This document shows positions 34,394-43,529 of a stretch of DNA of 64,000 nt, piece after piece. The translations under genes and the position numbers were made by a program. Under the pieces are notes generated by a model. That model saw only the letters and a program-made list of their open reading frames with translations. It was not told the origin of the DNA and made no database searches. Origin of the DNA: Saccharibacillus endophyticus (GTDB lineage Bacteria > Bacillota > Bacilli > Paenibacillales > Paenibacillaceae). Location: positions 141,758 to 205,757 of the forward strand of contig NZ_JAAZWE010000004.1 of assembly GCF_013185185.1 (NCBI RefSeq). The letters run 5' to 3'. Every line of letters begins with the position of its first letter. Within the stretch, counting starts at the first letter, position 1.

Positions 34394-34436
34394 AAAGCTG
34401 CGAGTCCGCTCTTTTGCGGTAAGGAGGTGTTCGATC

Positions 34437-34958
34437 ATGAATCTTTGCGGGTATTATCCCGAGTCCATTAATGAAGGAGAAGGTCTGCGCGCCTCGGTCT
34501 TCATCAGCGGCTGCAAGCATTATTGCAAAGGCTGCTTCAGCGCACGCACCTGGAATTTCAATCACGGCGAACCGTTCGACGACAAGCGCCAACGCGAAAT
34601 CATTCGGGAAATGGCGGAGAATCCGCTGCTCGACGGACTAACCCTGGCCGGCGGCGATCCGTTCTTTTCCGCGGCGGAAGCAAGTTCCTTCATTGATTTG
34701 GCGCGCGAGAGCATCCCGGGGCTTAATGTATGGATGTACACCGGATATACATTCGAACAGCTTGCGGCCAGGCCGGAATCGGACGAGTACGGACTTCTTC
34801 GACGCGGCCACGTCTTGGTAGACGGACGCTTTGAGCAGGAACTGCGGGACGTATCGCTGCTGTATCGCGGGAGCTCCAACCAACGCCTGATCCGCATTCC
34901 CGAAAGCTTGGAGCGCGGCGAAGTCGTATTATGGGAGCGGGAAAAAGTCTTTATGTAA
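34437..34958 (+). CDS. nrdG: Anaerobic ribonucleotide reductase activating protein (radical SAM)
   Basis: This 173-aa radical SAM protein has the CxxxCxxC cluster motif SGCKHYCKGC near residue 28, the iron-sulfur site that cleaves S-adenosylmethionine and puts the radical on Gly648 of NrdD. GGDPFF and the later LDLARES-type helix are consistent. The start ATG has AAGGAGGTG 6 bases upstream. The longer frame starting at 34365 is within the nrdD end and has no site. It is the second gene of the nrdDG operon and ends before the promoter of the TerC riboswitch. Confidence 0.95.
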   Translation: MNLCGYYPESINEGEGLRASVFISGCKHYCKGCFSARTWNFNHGEPFDDKRQREIIREMAENPLLDGLTLAGGDPFFSAAEASSFIDLARESIPGLNVWMYTGYTFEQLAARPESDEYGLLRRGHVLVDGRFEQELRDVSLLYRGSSNQRLIRIPESLERGEVVLWEREKVFM

Positions 34959-34995
34959 ATGTTGTCCTATATAAATCCATTTCAGTATTTAATTG

Positions 34996-35024
34996 TTGAC
35001 AATTTGCTTTTCGTTGAGTAAGAT
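34996..35024 (+). promoter_or_regulatory. Sigma-A promoter for the riboswitch-terC transcript
   Basis: TTGACA (34996-35001) and TAAGAT (35019-35024) with an exact 17-base spacer. Transcription should begin near 35031, just before the riboswitch. Confidence 0.8.
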
Positions 35025-35074
35025 AAGCTTAAATTTATGGAAGACCCCACAACCGCATACTTGATCTTTCCTTA

Positions 35075-35253
35075 ACCGGGTAAGAGGGAGTAGCTTTTAC
35101 AGCAAAGTCGTCAATACGGGAGAATATCCCCGGCTTTGTTGGCAACCATCGTTGTTAGCGAGACTTTTACCGCTTTAGGTTACGTTTGTTTATTCGTGCA
35201 GACACGCATATTCATTCGTACCCTTTGGCGGTAAAAGTCTCTTTTGTTTTATT
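35075..35253 (+). promoter_or_regulatory. yybP-ykoY (manganese) riboswitch with transcription terminator
   Basis: The element reads with the consensus blocks of yybP-ykoY aptamers: GGTAAGAGGGAGTAGC at 35080, CGTCAATACGGG near 35110, CCCCGGC, GGCAACC, and GCGAGACTTTTACC at 35159. These aptamers sense Mn2+. The 3' P1 strand GAGACTTTTACCGC (35161-35174) is perfectly complementary to GCGGTAAAAGTCTC (35228-35241), which runs into TTTTGTTTT, so it can switch between aptamer P1 and a terminator. Metal binding should prevent the terminator and turn terC on. Confidence 0.92.
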
Positions 35254-35309
35254 GGGGTCTTTTCGTAAAAAGAAAGGGAACCTATCCCACATTAAAAGGA
35301 GAGAAGCAG

Positions 35310-36152
35310 ATGGATTTGTCGTTGATGCTTGAGTACGGATGGGTACTGCTCGTACTGATCGCGTTGGAGGGCCTGCTTGCCGCGGATAACGCGCTCGTAC
35401 TGGCTATCATGGTTAAACCCCTTCCGGAAGAACAGCGTAAAAAGGCTTTGTTCTACGGTCTTGTCGGGGCGTTCGTGCTCCGTTTCGGTTCCTTGTTCGT
35501 CATCTCGTTCCTGGTCGACGTCTGGTGGATCCAGGCGATCGGAGCCGCATACCTGCTGTTCATTTCGTTGAATCATATCATTAAAGCCATTCGCAGCAGG
35601 AAAACCGAAACCGACGAAGCGGAAGAATCCGCGGAAGGCAAAGGCGTCGGCAAGAAAAAAGTCAGCTTCTGGGGCGTCGTATTCAAAGTCGAGCTGGCTG
35701 ACCTTGCGTTCGCGGTCGACTCCATTCTCGCAGCCGTAGCGCTCGCGGTCGCATTGCCTCCAACCAACTGGGGCACGATCGGCGGTCTGGATGCCGGACA
35801 ATTCGCGGTTATCTTCGCAGGCGGTTTCATCGGTCTCGTGATCATGCGTTTCGCGGCCAACCTGTTCGTCGGCCTGCTGCACTCGCGCCCGGGTCTGGAA
35901 ACCGCGGCATTCGTTATCGTAGGCTGGGTCGGCGTCAAGCTCGGCATGCACACACTGGGTCATGAAGCGATCGGCCTGGTTCCTCACGACTTTGTCGAAG
36001 GCACGATCTGGAAAACGACCTTCTACGTCGTTCTCGTCGCTATCGCTTTGATCGGCTGGTTCACGTCGAAGAAAATCGAAGAAAAAGTGGACGAGGAGCC
36101 GATTCGCGAAGTTGAAGAACAAGCGAAAAAACTTCCGAAACTCGATAAGTAA
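35310..36152 (+). CDS. TerC-family integral membrane protein (YkoY-like, metal efflux)
   Basis: This 280-aa membrane protein has seven or so hydrophobic helices and the two TerC motifs, LEGLLAADNAL near residue 20 and ELADLAFAVDSI near residue 130, whose Asp residues are thought to bind the metal. The cytoplasmic loop is charged (RSRKTETDEAEES). TerC/YkoY proteins are linked to Mn2+ export or metalation of secreted proteins, consistent with the upstream Mn2+ riboswitch. The start at 35310 has AAAAGGAG 7 bases upstream; the longer frame begins inside the terminator. It is monocistronic, closed by the terminator at 36176. Confidence 0.92.
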   Translation: MDLSLMLEYGWVLLVLIALEGLLAADNALVLAIMVKPLPEEQRKKALFYGLVGAFVLRFGSLFVISFLVDVWWIQAIGAAYLLFISLNHIIKAIRSRKTETDEAEESAEGKGVGKKKVSFWGVVFKVELADLAFAVDSILAAVALAVALPPTNWGTIGGLDAGQFAVIFAGGFIGLVIMRFAANLFVGLLHSRPGLETAAFVIVGWVGVKLGMHTLGHEAIGLVPHDFVEGTIWKTTFYVVLVAIALIGWFTSKKIEEKVDEEPIREVEEQAKKLPKLDK

Positions 36153-36175
36153 TTAACGCAATAGACGATGTTCCC

Positions 36176-36216
36176 GGTACCGGAGGAGTCCTATAGGACC
36201 CTCCGGTACTTTTTTG
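36176..36216 (+). terminator. Terminator after terC
   Basis: GTACCGGAGG pairs with CCTCCGGTAC around a GTCCTATAGGAC inner stem, followed by six T. Very strong. Confidence 0.95.
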
Positions 36217-36412
36217 CGTCCGTGAAAAGAAACGCGTATCGGAAGAAGTTCCTATTAATCTTTTACGAGTAGATTTTGCGAAATCTTTTTAAAAAACCTA
36301 TAAACTTTCGTTTTCCTTCACCGATAAATAAAATATCAAAACAAAACAACAACAAAAATCGACAAAGTCATTTACTAAACGACAAATAATGAAAGAGAGA
36401 GGTGCAGCAGTC

Positions 36413-36862
36413 ATGATCACGCTGAATACACAAGGAATCAAGGAAGTTCTCCATAAACAAATTACGAAGTTTTTCGAAGCAGAGCCGGTTATGCTCGAAC
36501 TGACGCAGGACATTCAAAACAACGATGCCGAAGCCGGACAGACGCTGCACTTCTCCAATCCTCACTACTGGGTAAAAGTTATGGATTGCTCTTTCGAGAG
36601 CTACGTTAGACCCGTTATCCTTTGCGAAGTGATCTACTTCCTCAAGAAAGAATACATGGACGCCGAAGTCGAAGTGAACGTGGATATCGACCTCTCCGCT
36701 CCTGCCGACGAACGCATCGCGATCTCCGCTACGGTCAGCTTCAACGACCAAGTGGAACTGGAGCGCACGGAGCTGAACAACCTGATCGACCTGGCTCTGC
36801 AGCTCAAGGACAAAGAATGGTTCGAAGAACTGTCGAGCCGCTACAACGCCATCAGCGCTTAA
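36413..36862 (+). CDS. IDEAL-domain protein (149 aa)
   Basis: The last 25 residues, ELNNLIDLALQLKDKEWFEELSSRY, match the short IDEAL motif of Bacillota that resembles a regulator dimerisation helix. The N-terminal part is a beta-rich domain, including HFSNPHYWVKVMDCSFESYV. The start ATG at 36413 is preceded by GAGAGGTG. It is alone between the terC terminator and the serS leader. Such proteins are often regulators or adaptors, but there is no experimental clue here. Confidence 0.8.
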   Translation: MITLNTQGIKEVLHKQITKFFEAEPVMLELTQDIQNNDAEAGQTLHFSNPHYWVKVMDCSFESYVRPVILCEVIYFLKKEYMDAEVEVNVDIDLSAPADERIAISATVSFNDQVELERTELNNLIDLALQLKDKEWFEELSSRYNAISA

Positions 36863-37135
36863 TTCCAAACCGCCTTACGGTCCGGAACGCGCCGGACGAC
36901 AAGCAAGTCAGTCAGCATTCGACAAAATCGGACATTTCAATCCGCCTTCGCCGCTCGTCCGACCTTCGAAAGATTTTGCAGCTTTTTCACCTTAGGGTGT
37001 TCCGCGGCTTCCCGGCCGGTATCTCTCAACTGGACTTCGCTTCCGACGCCGAGACCCGCTTCATCATATCTTTTTCTTCTCCTTCCCTTCCGGTGCATCC
37101 CTCCCCAACCTATACGTAAATGAGATGCACCTTCA

Positions 37136-37170
37136 GGCTCCGGATTCCCCCGAATCCGGGCCTCTTTTTG
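37136..37170 (+). terminator. Terminator upstream of the serS leader
   Basis: GGCTCCGGATTC and GAATCCGGGCC flank a CCCC loop and run into CTCTTTTTG. It isolates the serS transcript. Between the IDEAL gene end (36862) and this hairpin I see only a non-coding stretch. Confidence 0.85.
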
Positions 37171-37187
37171 TTAGGCTGAACTCACGG

Positions 37188-37216
37188 TTGACGGCACCTC
37201 GCCTCGGCGTTATACT
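37188..37216 (+). promoter_or_regulatory. Sigma-A promoter of the T-box serS transcript
   Basis: TTGACG (37188-37193) and TATACT (37211-37216) with a 17-base spacer, placed just upstream of the T-box leader. Confidence 0.75.
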
Positions 37217-37221
37217 GAGAA

Positions 37222-37450
37222 ACATAATTTTAGAACTCCACCATGCCGATGAAGAGAATCCAACTCCGAGGCGTTTTCGTCAAGGGTCAGCAGCGATAAC
37301 CGCCTGTCATCGACCGCCTAAGTCAACCGGTATTCGCCCGTTATCGCGAAACTCCAGAGCGGATCGTTCCTTCGGGAACGGTCAAATTGGGTGGCACCGC
37401 GAGCGTAGATAGAACGCCCCTCGTCCCAAACGAGAGGGCGTTTTTGCGTT
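37222..37450 (+). promoter_or_regulatory. T-box leader of serS with terminator
   Basis: The conserved T-box block GGGTGGCACCGCG lies at 37389-37401. It is followed by a GC-rich terminator, AACGCCCCTCGT pairing with ACGAGAGGGCGTT, then T-rich sequence. Uncharged tRNA-Ser should bind the leader and disrupt the terminator. A stem-I-like region with candidate serine codons (TCC near 37234) is upstream; I do not fix the specifier. Confidence 0.92.
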
Positions 37451-37485
37451 TTTTCACACCAATCACTCAGAGGAGCGTGCTTAAC

Positions 37486-38781
37486 ATGATGGATATTCGA
37501 ACGATTCGGGAGCAAGCGGCACAATTTCAAGCGGCAGCGGACGGAAAAAAAATCGCGGTTTCGATCGAGGAATTGCTGGAGACGGATATGCGCAGGCGCG
37601 AACTTGCGGGGCAGGCCGAGCAGCTGCGCGCGCGGCGCAACCGTCGCACTCAAGACATCGGCGCGAAGATCGCTGCGGGCAAACAGGATGAAGCCCAAGC
37701 GGCAAAAGAACAGATGCGTCTGGATCGGGACGAATTGGCGGGGATCGAAGCGGAATTGGACACGGTGCTTCAGCGTTATCAGCATTTGATGGAACGGGTA
37801 CCGAATTTGGTATCGCCGGATACGCCGACAGGCCGTTCGGATGCGGACAACGTCGAGTTGGGCAGGACCGGACAAATTCCTCAATTCGACTTTAAAGCGC
37901 GGGACCATGTCGAACTCGGTGAGTTGCACGGATTATTCGACATGGAGCGCGGCGTCAAAGTTGCCGGAAGCCGCAGCTACTTTTTGAAAGGCGACGGGCT
38001 CAAGCTTCAGCGTGCCGTCCAGCAGCTTGCACTGGATTTTCTTGACGAGCGCGGGTTCACCGCCATGGATGTTCCGCTGATGGTACGAACCAAGGCTATG
38101 CAAGGAACGGGATTTTTCCCCGCCGGACAGGATCAGGCGTATCGGATCGAAGGCGAAGACGCTTGGCTGGTCGGCACGTCGGAGGTCCCGTTGATTGCCT
38201 ACTTTGCGGACGAGACGCTGGATGTCGCGGAGCCGATCCGCGTCGCCGGCATCTCGACCTGCTTCCGCAGCGAGGTCGGATCGGCGGGACGGGACGTGCG
38301 CGGGCTGTATCGGGTGCATCAATTTGCCAAAGTCGAACAAGTCGTGATCTGCCGGGGCGAAGCAGAAGAATCGGAACGCCTGCTGCAAGAGATCACGCGC
38401 AACGCCGAAGATTTGCTGGACCTGCTTGAGCTTCCTTATCGCAAAGTCGCGGTCTGCATCGGGGATATGTCGCAAAAAAATTACAAGCAGTACGATATCG
38501 AAACCTGGATGCCGAGCCGCAATGCTTATGGCGAAACGCATTCGGCCTCGAATGTGGGAGACTTCCAAGCCAGACGCGCGGGACTGCGCTATCGGGATGC
38601 GGACGGCAAACCGCGTTTCTGCCATACGCTCAATAATACGGCCGTCGCCGTTCCCCGCCTGCTTATTCCGCTGTTGGAAAATCATCAACGCGAGGACGGA
38701 TCGATTTACCTCCCTCCCGCGCTTCGCCCGTATATGGGCGGCCGCGAAATGTTGGCGACCGCGGTCACGGATACGGAATAG
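37486..38781 (+). CDS. serS: Seryl-tRNA synthetase
   Basis: A class II aminoacyl-tRNA synthetase of 431 aa. The N-terminal coiled-coil arm (residues about 25-100, rich in Arg, Glu and Gln) is typical and binds tRNA-Ser. Motif 2 reads STCFRSEVGSAGRDVRGLYR and motif 3 lies in NNTAVAVPRLLIPLLEN. The enzyme attaches serine to tRNA-Ser. The start at 37486 has AGAGGAG 9 bases upstream; the in-frame region from 37387 lies in the T-box terminator and is not coding. The T-box implies induction by serine limitation. Whether this is the only serS cannot be seen from the window. Confidence 0.96.
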   Translation: MMDIRTIREQAAQFQAAADGKKIAVSIEELLETDMRRRELAGQAEQLRARRNRRTQDIGAKIAAGKQDEAQAAKEQMRLDRDELAGIEAELDTVLQRYQHLMERVPNLVSPDTPTGRSDADNVELGRTGQIPQFDFKARDHVELGELHGLFDMERGVKVAGSRSYFLKGDGLKLQRAVQQLALDFLDERGFTAMDVPLMVRTKAMQGTGFFPAGQDQAYRIEGEDAWLVGTSEVPLIAYFADETLDVAEPIRVAGISTCFRSEVGSAGRDVRGLYRVHQFAKVEQVVICRGEAEESERLLQEITRNAEDLLDLLELPYRKVAVCIGDMSQKNYKQYDIETWMPSRNAYGETHSASNVGDFQARRAGLRYRDADGKPRFCHTLNNTAVAVPRLLIPLLENHQREDGSIYLPPALRPYMGGREMLATAVTDTE

Positions 38782-39131
38782 AAACTCAAATGCGCGAAAA
38801 GGCTGCTTTTCCTTCGGGAACGGCGGCTTTTTTATGCTGTCGACCATCTGGGCCCCGCTGGATATAAAACATATTTTTTTACAATTATGAGCATTTGCTC
38901 TCAAAAAAGAAGATGTGCCTGACGAAAAATACATATATCAGCTTTTGAAAAAACCAGGTACAACCAACCAGCAGGCAAATGATCATCCGATCCGCGCTAC
39001 TGCGGCACCTCCTTCCGAAATCCCGCCACCCGAACTTTTACATGAACCCACGGGGGGAGCTTTGGCAGGGATCGGAAGGTTTGCGCGAAGGGAAGGCTGA
39101 ACCTAAAAATAATAAAACGGAGTGATTCGGG
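38782..39131. other. Gap between serS and the chemotaxis receptor, with a terminator at 38797-38834
   Basis: At 38797-38834 AAAAGGCTGC pairs with GGCGGCTTTTTT around a CCTTCGGG stem-loop; this ends serS. The rest holds a small GAGCATTTGCTC hairpin near 38888 and no gene with a ribosome-binding site. Confidence 0.6.
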
Positions 39132-40718
39132 ATGCAGTGGTTCAGAAATCGAAAAATTTTCACCAAGCTTATGGTTGTCGTCATGACGCTCACCGTGCTT
39201 ACGGCAGGCGTCGGTCTGTATGGCCTGTATAACATCAACATGATGAAAAACAATTTGAACGAGCTCTACAGCGACAATATGATGCCGCTGCGACAATTGG
39301 CCAGCACGGAAACTTCTCTGCTTAAACTTCGCGTCACTTCGCGCGATATCGCCATTGCCGAAACGCAGGCGCAAAAAAGAGAAATCGCGGACACGATCGC
39401 GCCGCTCAGCGAGCAAGTCGATACCAATATGGGCGCTTACCGTATCAGCGCGCTGAGCGCGGAAGAAACGACGCTGCTTCAGGAATTCGATAAGTATTGG
39501 GCCGAGTATCAGCAGCTGTACGCCAACGCCGTTCAAATCGCGGAAACGTCCACCAACGCGGAATTTCAAGCGTATGTGACGGATGAAGTGGGTCCGACCA
39601 GCAAATCCTTGTACGAAACCATCGAAAAGTTGGGGACCCTGAACGAACAGCAGGCGACCACGACCGATACGCAAGCGCAAGGAGACGTTTCCCGCGCTAC
39701 ACTTTGGACGACCGTCATCATCGTAGCTTCGATCGTTTTCGGCCTGCTGCTGGTTGCGCTCGTCACGGCCATGATCAGCAAGCCGGTGAAAAAGATGGTC
39801 GGCATCGTGAAAAATATCGCCGACGGCGATATGCGCGAAAAGTCGGAATACCAAGCCAAAGACGAGATCGGCGATCTGTCGCTGTCCGTCAACAAAATGG
39901 TGGATACCTTGTCCGTATTGATCGGAGGTATTCAGGATTCCGCGCAAAACGTGGCGGCTTCCTCGCAAGAAATCTCGGCGAGCACCCAACAAATCGCGGG
40001 AGGCACGTCGATTCAAATGCAATCCGCCCAAGCGATTAACGAACTGTTCAAAGATATGGCCGTTGCGATCGAAGATGTCGCCAAAGGCGCGGAAGGCGCG
40101 GCCGAGTTGTCGAACGAGACGGTGGAAATGGCGCATTCCGGCGGCGAAACGATTCAGCTTGCTTTGAAAAGCATGGAAGACGTCACGCAGCAGGTCGGCA
40201 AATTGGAAGAACACTCGGCCAAGATCGGCGATATTATCAACGTGATCGACGATATTTCGGCGCAAACGAATCTGCTTGCCCTTAACGCGGCGATTGAAGC
40301 GGCCCGTGCCGGCGAATCGGGCCTCGGCTTTGCCGTGGTTGCCGACGAAGTCCGCAAGCTGGCCGAACGCAGCGGCGCGGCGACGAAAGAAATCACGTCC
40401 ATCATCCGTTCGATGCAGCTCAATATCGAAAAAAGCGTGACCGCCGTCAATACCAATCTGGAGCACGCCAACGATTCGGGCCGGGCGTTCAGCGAAATCA
40501 TCGACCGTCTCGGCAACACGTCGCTCAAAGTCAACGGTATCGCCGCGGCCAGCGAAGAGCAAGCGGCGCAAACGGCTGAAGTGATGCGCACGCTCACGGG
40601 AATTACGATCGCCAGCGAAGAGTCGGCGGCGGCCAGCGAACAGACCGCCACGTCGTCCCAAGCTCTGGCGCAGCTCGCGGACCAACTGCATCTGTCGGTA
40701 TCGACGTTCCGGGTGTAA
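39132..40718 (+). CDS. Methyl-accepting chemotaxis protein
   Basis: The 528-aa receptor has a membrane helix at about residues 13-33, an extracellular four-helix-bundle sensor (34-190), a second helix (192-214), a HAMP domain and the C-terminal signalling hairpin with the conserved tip [36 protein letters not shown]. It relays attractant or repellent signals to CheA and CheW. The ATG has GGAG 10 bases upstream. It is monocistronic and ends at a strong bidirectional terminator. No ligand can be inferred, as the sensor is the common 4HB_MCP type. Confidence 0.95.
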   Translation: MQWFRNRKIFTKLMVVVMTLTVLTAGVGLYGLYNINMMKNNLNELYSDNMMPLRQLASTETSLLKLRVTSRDIAIAETQAQKREIADTIAPLSEQVDTNMGAYRISALSAEETTLLQEFDKYWAEYQQLYANAVQIAETSTNAEFQAYVTDEVGPTSKSLYETIEKLGTLNEQQATTTDTQAQGDVSRATLWTTVIIVASIVFGLLLVALVTAMISKPVKKMVGIVKNIADGDMREKSEYQAKDEIGDLSLSVNKMVDTLSVLIGGIQDSAQNVAASSQEISASTQQIAGGTSIQMQSAQAINELFKDMAVAIEDVAKGAEGAAELSNETVEMAHSGGETIQLALKSMEDVTQQVGKLEEHSAKIGDIINVIDDISAQTNLLALNAAIEAARAGESGLGFAVVADEVRKLAERSGAATKEITSIIRSMQLNIEKSVTAVNTNLEHANDSGRAFSEIIDRLGNTSLKVNGIAAASEEQAAQTAEVMRTLTGITIASEESAAASEQTATSSQALAQLADQLHLSVSTFRV

Positions 40719-40737
40719 AATAAACGACTTCGCAAAT

Positions 40738-40785
40738 AAAAAGACAGTCCGAGCCGTACCTGCGGCTCGGACTGTCTTTTTTGCA
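40738..40785. terminator. Bidirectional terminator between the receptor gene and nnr
   Basis: AAAAAGACAGTCCGAGCCG pairs with CGGCTCGGACTGTCTTTTTT, about 18 base pairs, flanked by A and T runs; shared by two convergent genes. Confidence 0.95.
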
Positions 40786-40817
40786 TAAGCGCTTTGAAGC
40801 CGGCGCTCGCTTATCGT

Positions 40818-42482
40818 CTACAAAGAATCAATAACGTCTCCTGCCAACAGAGACGCCGGATGCTCGCGCCGTTCGGCAGCATGCTCTCCCGCTCTGCCGT
40901 GCAGGTAGACGCCGAAAGCCGCCGCTTGGATCGGAGTCAGCTTCTGCGCGATCAGTCCGGAGATCACGCCGGTCAGCACGTCGCCCGTCCCGCCGGTGGA
41001 CATGCCGGGATGGCCTGTCGTATTGATGAACGCTACGCCGTCAGGCGAAGCCACGACGGTTCGCGCTCCTTTAAGAACGAGCGTCACGTTATGCAGCTTC
41101 GCGTACTTGCGCGCCGCTTCGATTCGGTCTTTTTGCAGATCGGCCGTCGGCATGCCGAGCAGACGCCCCATTTCGCCGGGATGCGGGGTCAGGACGACAT
41201 TGTCCCGGCGTCCCCAATCCGCGATGAAATCGCCGGCGTCCGCCAGCATGTTCAACCCGTCGGCGTCGATGACGAGCGGGACATCGGACTCCGTCCACAG
41301 CCTTTTCAACCATTCCGTATCGCCGTCGAAGCGTCCCAGCCCCGGCCCTACGGCCAACACGCCCAGCTTTTCGGCCAGCTTCAGCACCGTATCCGCCGAG
41401 TCGCGAGTCCAGGCATCTCCCGCGGTCGCTTCGGCAACCATGAGTTCGGGCACGTGGCCGACAACGCTCGGAAGCAGCGCTGCCGGAAGCGCCCAGGTCA
41501 CGAGACCCGTGCCGATCCGAAGCGCCGCGCGCGAAGACATGAGCCCCGCTCCGCTCATCAAGCGGCTGCCGCCGACGATCAGGGCATGGCCGTAGGTGCC
41601 TTTATGGCTGTCTTCTTCGCGGTTGCGCGAGGTATCGATGTTCAATACGCCGCGCAGCGATTGTTCCGTGATCAGGTAGGTGTTCGGTGAATCTTCGATT
41701 CGCGACGCTGCCAGCTGCGGAATTCCGACTGCCCGCACGCGCACTTCGCCGGCCGCTTTCGCTCCCGGATACTGCGCCAGACCCGTTTTCAAAAAAGCAA
41801 TGCAGACGGTTCGCTCGGCACGGATACAGGCTTCCGCCGTCTGACCGGTCTTTGCGTCCAAACCGCTCGGAATATCGGCCGCAATGGTCGGAAGACCGCT
41901 ATCGTTGGCCGCTTGAATCAAGCTCGCATACGGCTCGCGCGGTTCCCCGCTTGTCCCGATTCCGAGCAAGGCGTCGACAAGGCCCGTGTACGAAGCAAAA
42001 TCGATATTCGATACCTCGCCGGAATCGGGCACCGTTTGCACGGGGATGCTTGAACGGCGGACGGATTCCAGCTGCGCGGCGGCTTCCTCGGAAAAGCGTT
42101 CCGGATTTTCCGCGCACAACACGGACACCTGCACTCCCGCATCCTGCAAGTAACGAGCCGCGACCAGACCGTCGCCGCCGTTGTTGCCTTTTCCCGCCAA
42201 GATCAGCCAATGCTCGCGTTCTGCCCCTTCGAACGGAGCAATCAGCGGATCGTTCAGCACGGGGGACGCAGAGGTGACGCCGCGCTTCGCAGAACCGTCA
42301 GGCCGCGTCCCCGCTCCCCGATTGCCTGTAACGGGCAAATCGCGGCGCTGTCGGATCAAGTCCAATACTTCTTCGGCGATGGCTCGCCCGGCGGATTCCA
42401 TCAGGGAAAGCGACGGAATCCCCAATTCTTCGATCGTATAGCGATCTATGCTTTTCATTTGCTTCGGCGTTACGATGAGCAT
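40818..42482 (-). CDS. nnr: Bifunctional NAD(P)H-hydrate epimerase/dehydratase
   Basis: The 554-aa protein fuses an N-terminal epimerase (motif GKGNNGGDGLVAARYL near residue 93) and a C-terminal ADP/ATP-dependent dehydratase (VIDADGLNML, LTPHPGEMGRLLG, TGGTGDVLTGVISGL). Together they repair hydrated NAD(P)H. The epimerase has an insertion at about residues 40-80, rich in Gly, Pro and Arg, that is unusual. The start used, MLIVTPKQM, fits the family; a GTG at 42491, three codons earlier, has AAGGAG only 3 bases away. The downstream end shares a terminator with the chemotaxis gene. Confidence 0.93.
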   Translation of the reverse strand: MLIVTPKQMKSIDRYTIEELGIPSLSLMESAGRAIAEEVLDLIRQRRDLPVTGNRGAGTRPDGSAKRGVTSASPVLNDPLIAPFEGAEREHWLILAGKGNNGGDGLVAARYLQDAGVQVSVLCAENPERFSEEAAAQLESVRRSSIPVQTVPDSGEVSNIDFASYTGLVDALLGIGTSGEPREPYASLIQAANDSGLPTIAADIPSGLDAKTGQTAEACIRAERTVCIAFLKTGLAQYPGAKAAGEVRVRAVGIPQLAASRIEDSPNTYLITEQSLRGVLNIDTSRNREEDSHKGTYGHALIVGGSRLMSGAGLMSSRAALRIGTGLVTWALPAALLPSVVGHVPELMVAEATAGDAWTRDSADTVLKLAEKLGVLAVGPGLGRFDGDTEWLKRLWTESDVPLVIDADGLNMLADAGDFIADWGRRDNVVLTPHPGEMGRLLGMPTADLQKDRIEAARKYAKLHNVTLVLKGARTVVASPDGVAFINTTGHPGMSTGGTGDVLTGVISGLIAQKLTPIQAAAFGVYLHGRAGEHAAERREHPASLLAGDVIDSL

Positions 42483-42561
42483 GGTTGTCACGTTCTCCTT
42501 CCGGAATTGCCGAATTCAGTCAAGGCTTGGCAAGCATGGGACATTCGGTTCGATCATGCGA

Positions 42562-43209
42562 TCAATAAGCCACCGTGAAGCGCGAGCGGATAAAGTTCGG
42601 ATCGTCCAGTTCATCGATCACCGCTGCGGCAAAATCTTCGATGCTGATCCGGCTGTGTCCTTCGTCGTCGGTAACCAGCATCGACATGCCGACGCGGAAA
42701 TTGCCTGTGCGCTTGCCGGGTTCGATCCAGGCAGCCGGGCTGACATAGGTCCATTCCAACTCGCTTTCGGCAAAAATCTCATACGCTTCGGCATGGGCTT
42801 GCGCCAGCGGAAGCAGCTCCTCCCGATAGTCCGGCGCATCCATGACGCGAACGCCGGGAGCCGTCAGCAGCGTTCCCGATCCGCCTGCCACAATGACGCG
42901 CCCGACGCCTGCCGCATGCGCGCCTTCCAAAATCAAACGTGCCGCTTCCGACAATAAAGGACCTTCGCCCGGCTCTGTTCCGAAAGCACTCAAGATCGCT
43001 TCGCAGCCGGCCGCCGCCGAAGCGATCGCGCCGGGTGCAAGCAGGTCTCCCTCACGTACGTGCAAAGCTGCGTGTTCCTCTTGAAGCAGGGCCGGGTTTT
43101 GCATCAGCACCGTCACCTCGCATTTTCGGTACAAAGCCTCTTTTACCAAGCGGCGGCCGATCGGCCCGTCCGCGCCCAATACTAATATTTTCATCATTTC
43201 CAATTCCAT
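42562..43209 (-). CDS. NAD(P)-binding protein, atypical SDR (YwnB/NmrA-like)
   Basis: A 215-aa Rossmann protein: the dinucleotide motif is G-A-D-G-P-I-G near residue 12, followed by VAGGSGTLL and a D-Y-R-E-E segment in the active-site region. It belongs to the atypical short-chain dehydrogenase group (YhfK/YwnB type), members of which bind NAD(P) and act as reductases or redox-responsive regulators. There is no Tyr-x3-Lys pair in the standard place. The start ATG at 43209 has AAAGGA 11 bases upstream; ATG 43197 is an alternative. It lies 80 bases before nnr, possibly in one transcript. Confidence 0.85.
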   Translation of the reverse strand: MELEMMKILVLGADGPIGRRLVKEALYRKCEVTVLMQNPALLQEEHAALHVREGDLLAPGAIASAAAGCEAILSAFGTEPGEGPLLSEAARLILEGAHAAGVGRVIVAGGSGTLLTAPGVRVMDAPDYREELLPLAQAHAEAYEIFAESELEWTYVSPAAWIEPGKRTGNFRVGMSMLVTDDEGHSRISIEDFAAAVIDELDDPNFIRSRFTVAY

Positions 43210-43529
43210 TGTCGATTCCGTCCTTTCGCTAGCTGCTTGCGCAGTCCTATATTAACCCATCGGGTCCTCTTGATTCCTATACCCGTTTCCGGAGAATAAT
43301 TTGCTTGCCCCGCGAAGCGAATTTTACGCGCACCGAACCTTTTTGTCCATGCAACGTTGCAGCGAAGAACCCGAATCCGCCATAACGCTTCGCTTCGCGC
43401 TGCGGAATTGCGAATAATAAGCTTTGCGCATTGAGCAAATTCGAACCTTTGAAGCTTGAAGCCGCCCCGGGCTTGTGTAATAGTGGGTAAGACAGGTTTA
43501 TGCGATGCGCGAGAGGAAGGCGAATCAGA
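43210..43529. other. Intergenic gap between divergent genes
   Basis: About 320 bases with no gene. A weak TGTAAT near 43472 could be a -10 element for the downstream membrane-protein gene; no clear -35 or operator is seen. Confidence 0.4.

Noticed and set aside
36622..37119. Open frame overlapping and following the IDEAL-domain gene
   Set aside because: It is an alternative frame of the IDEAL gene, extends into non-coding DNA and has no start signal.
38997..40691. Long antisense open frame opposite the chemotaxis receptor
   Set aside because: The plus strand encodes a complete MCP with all signature motifs; the antisense frame has no start signal.
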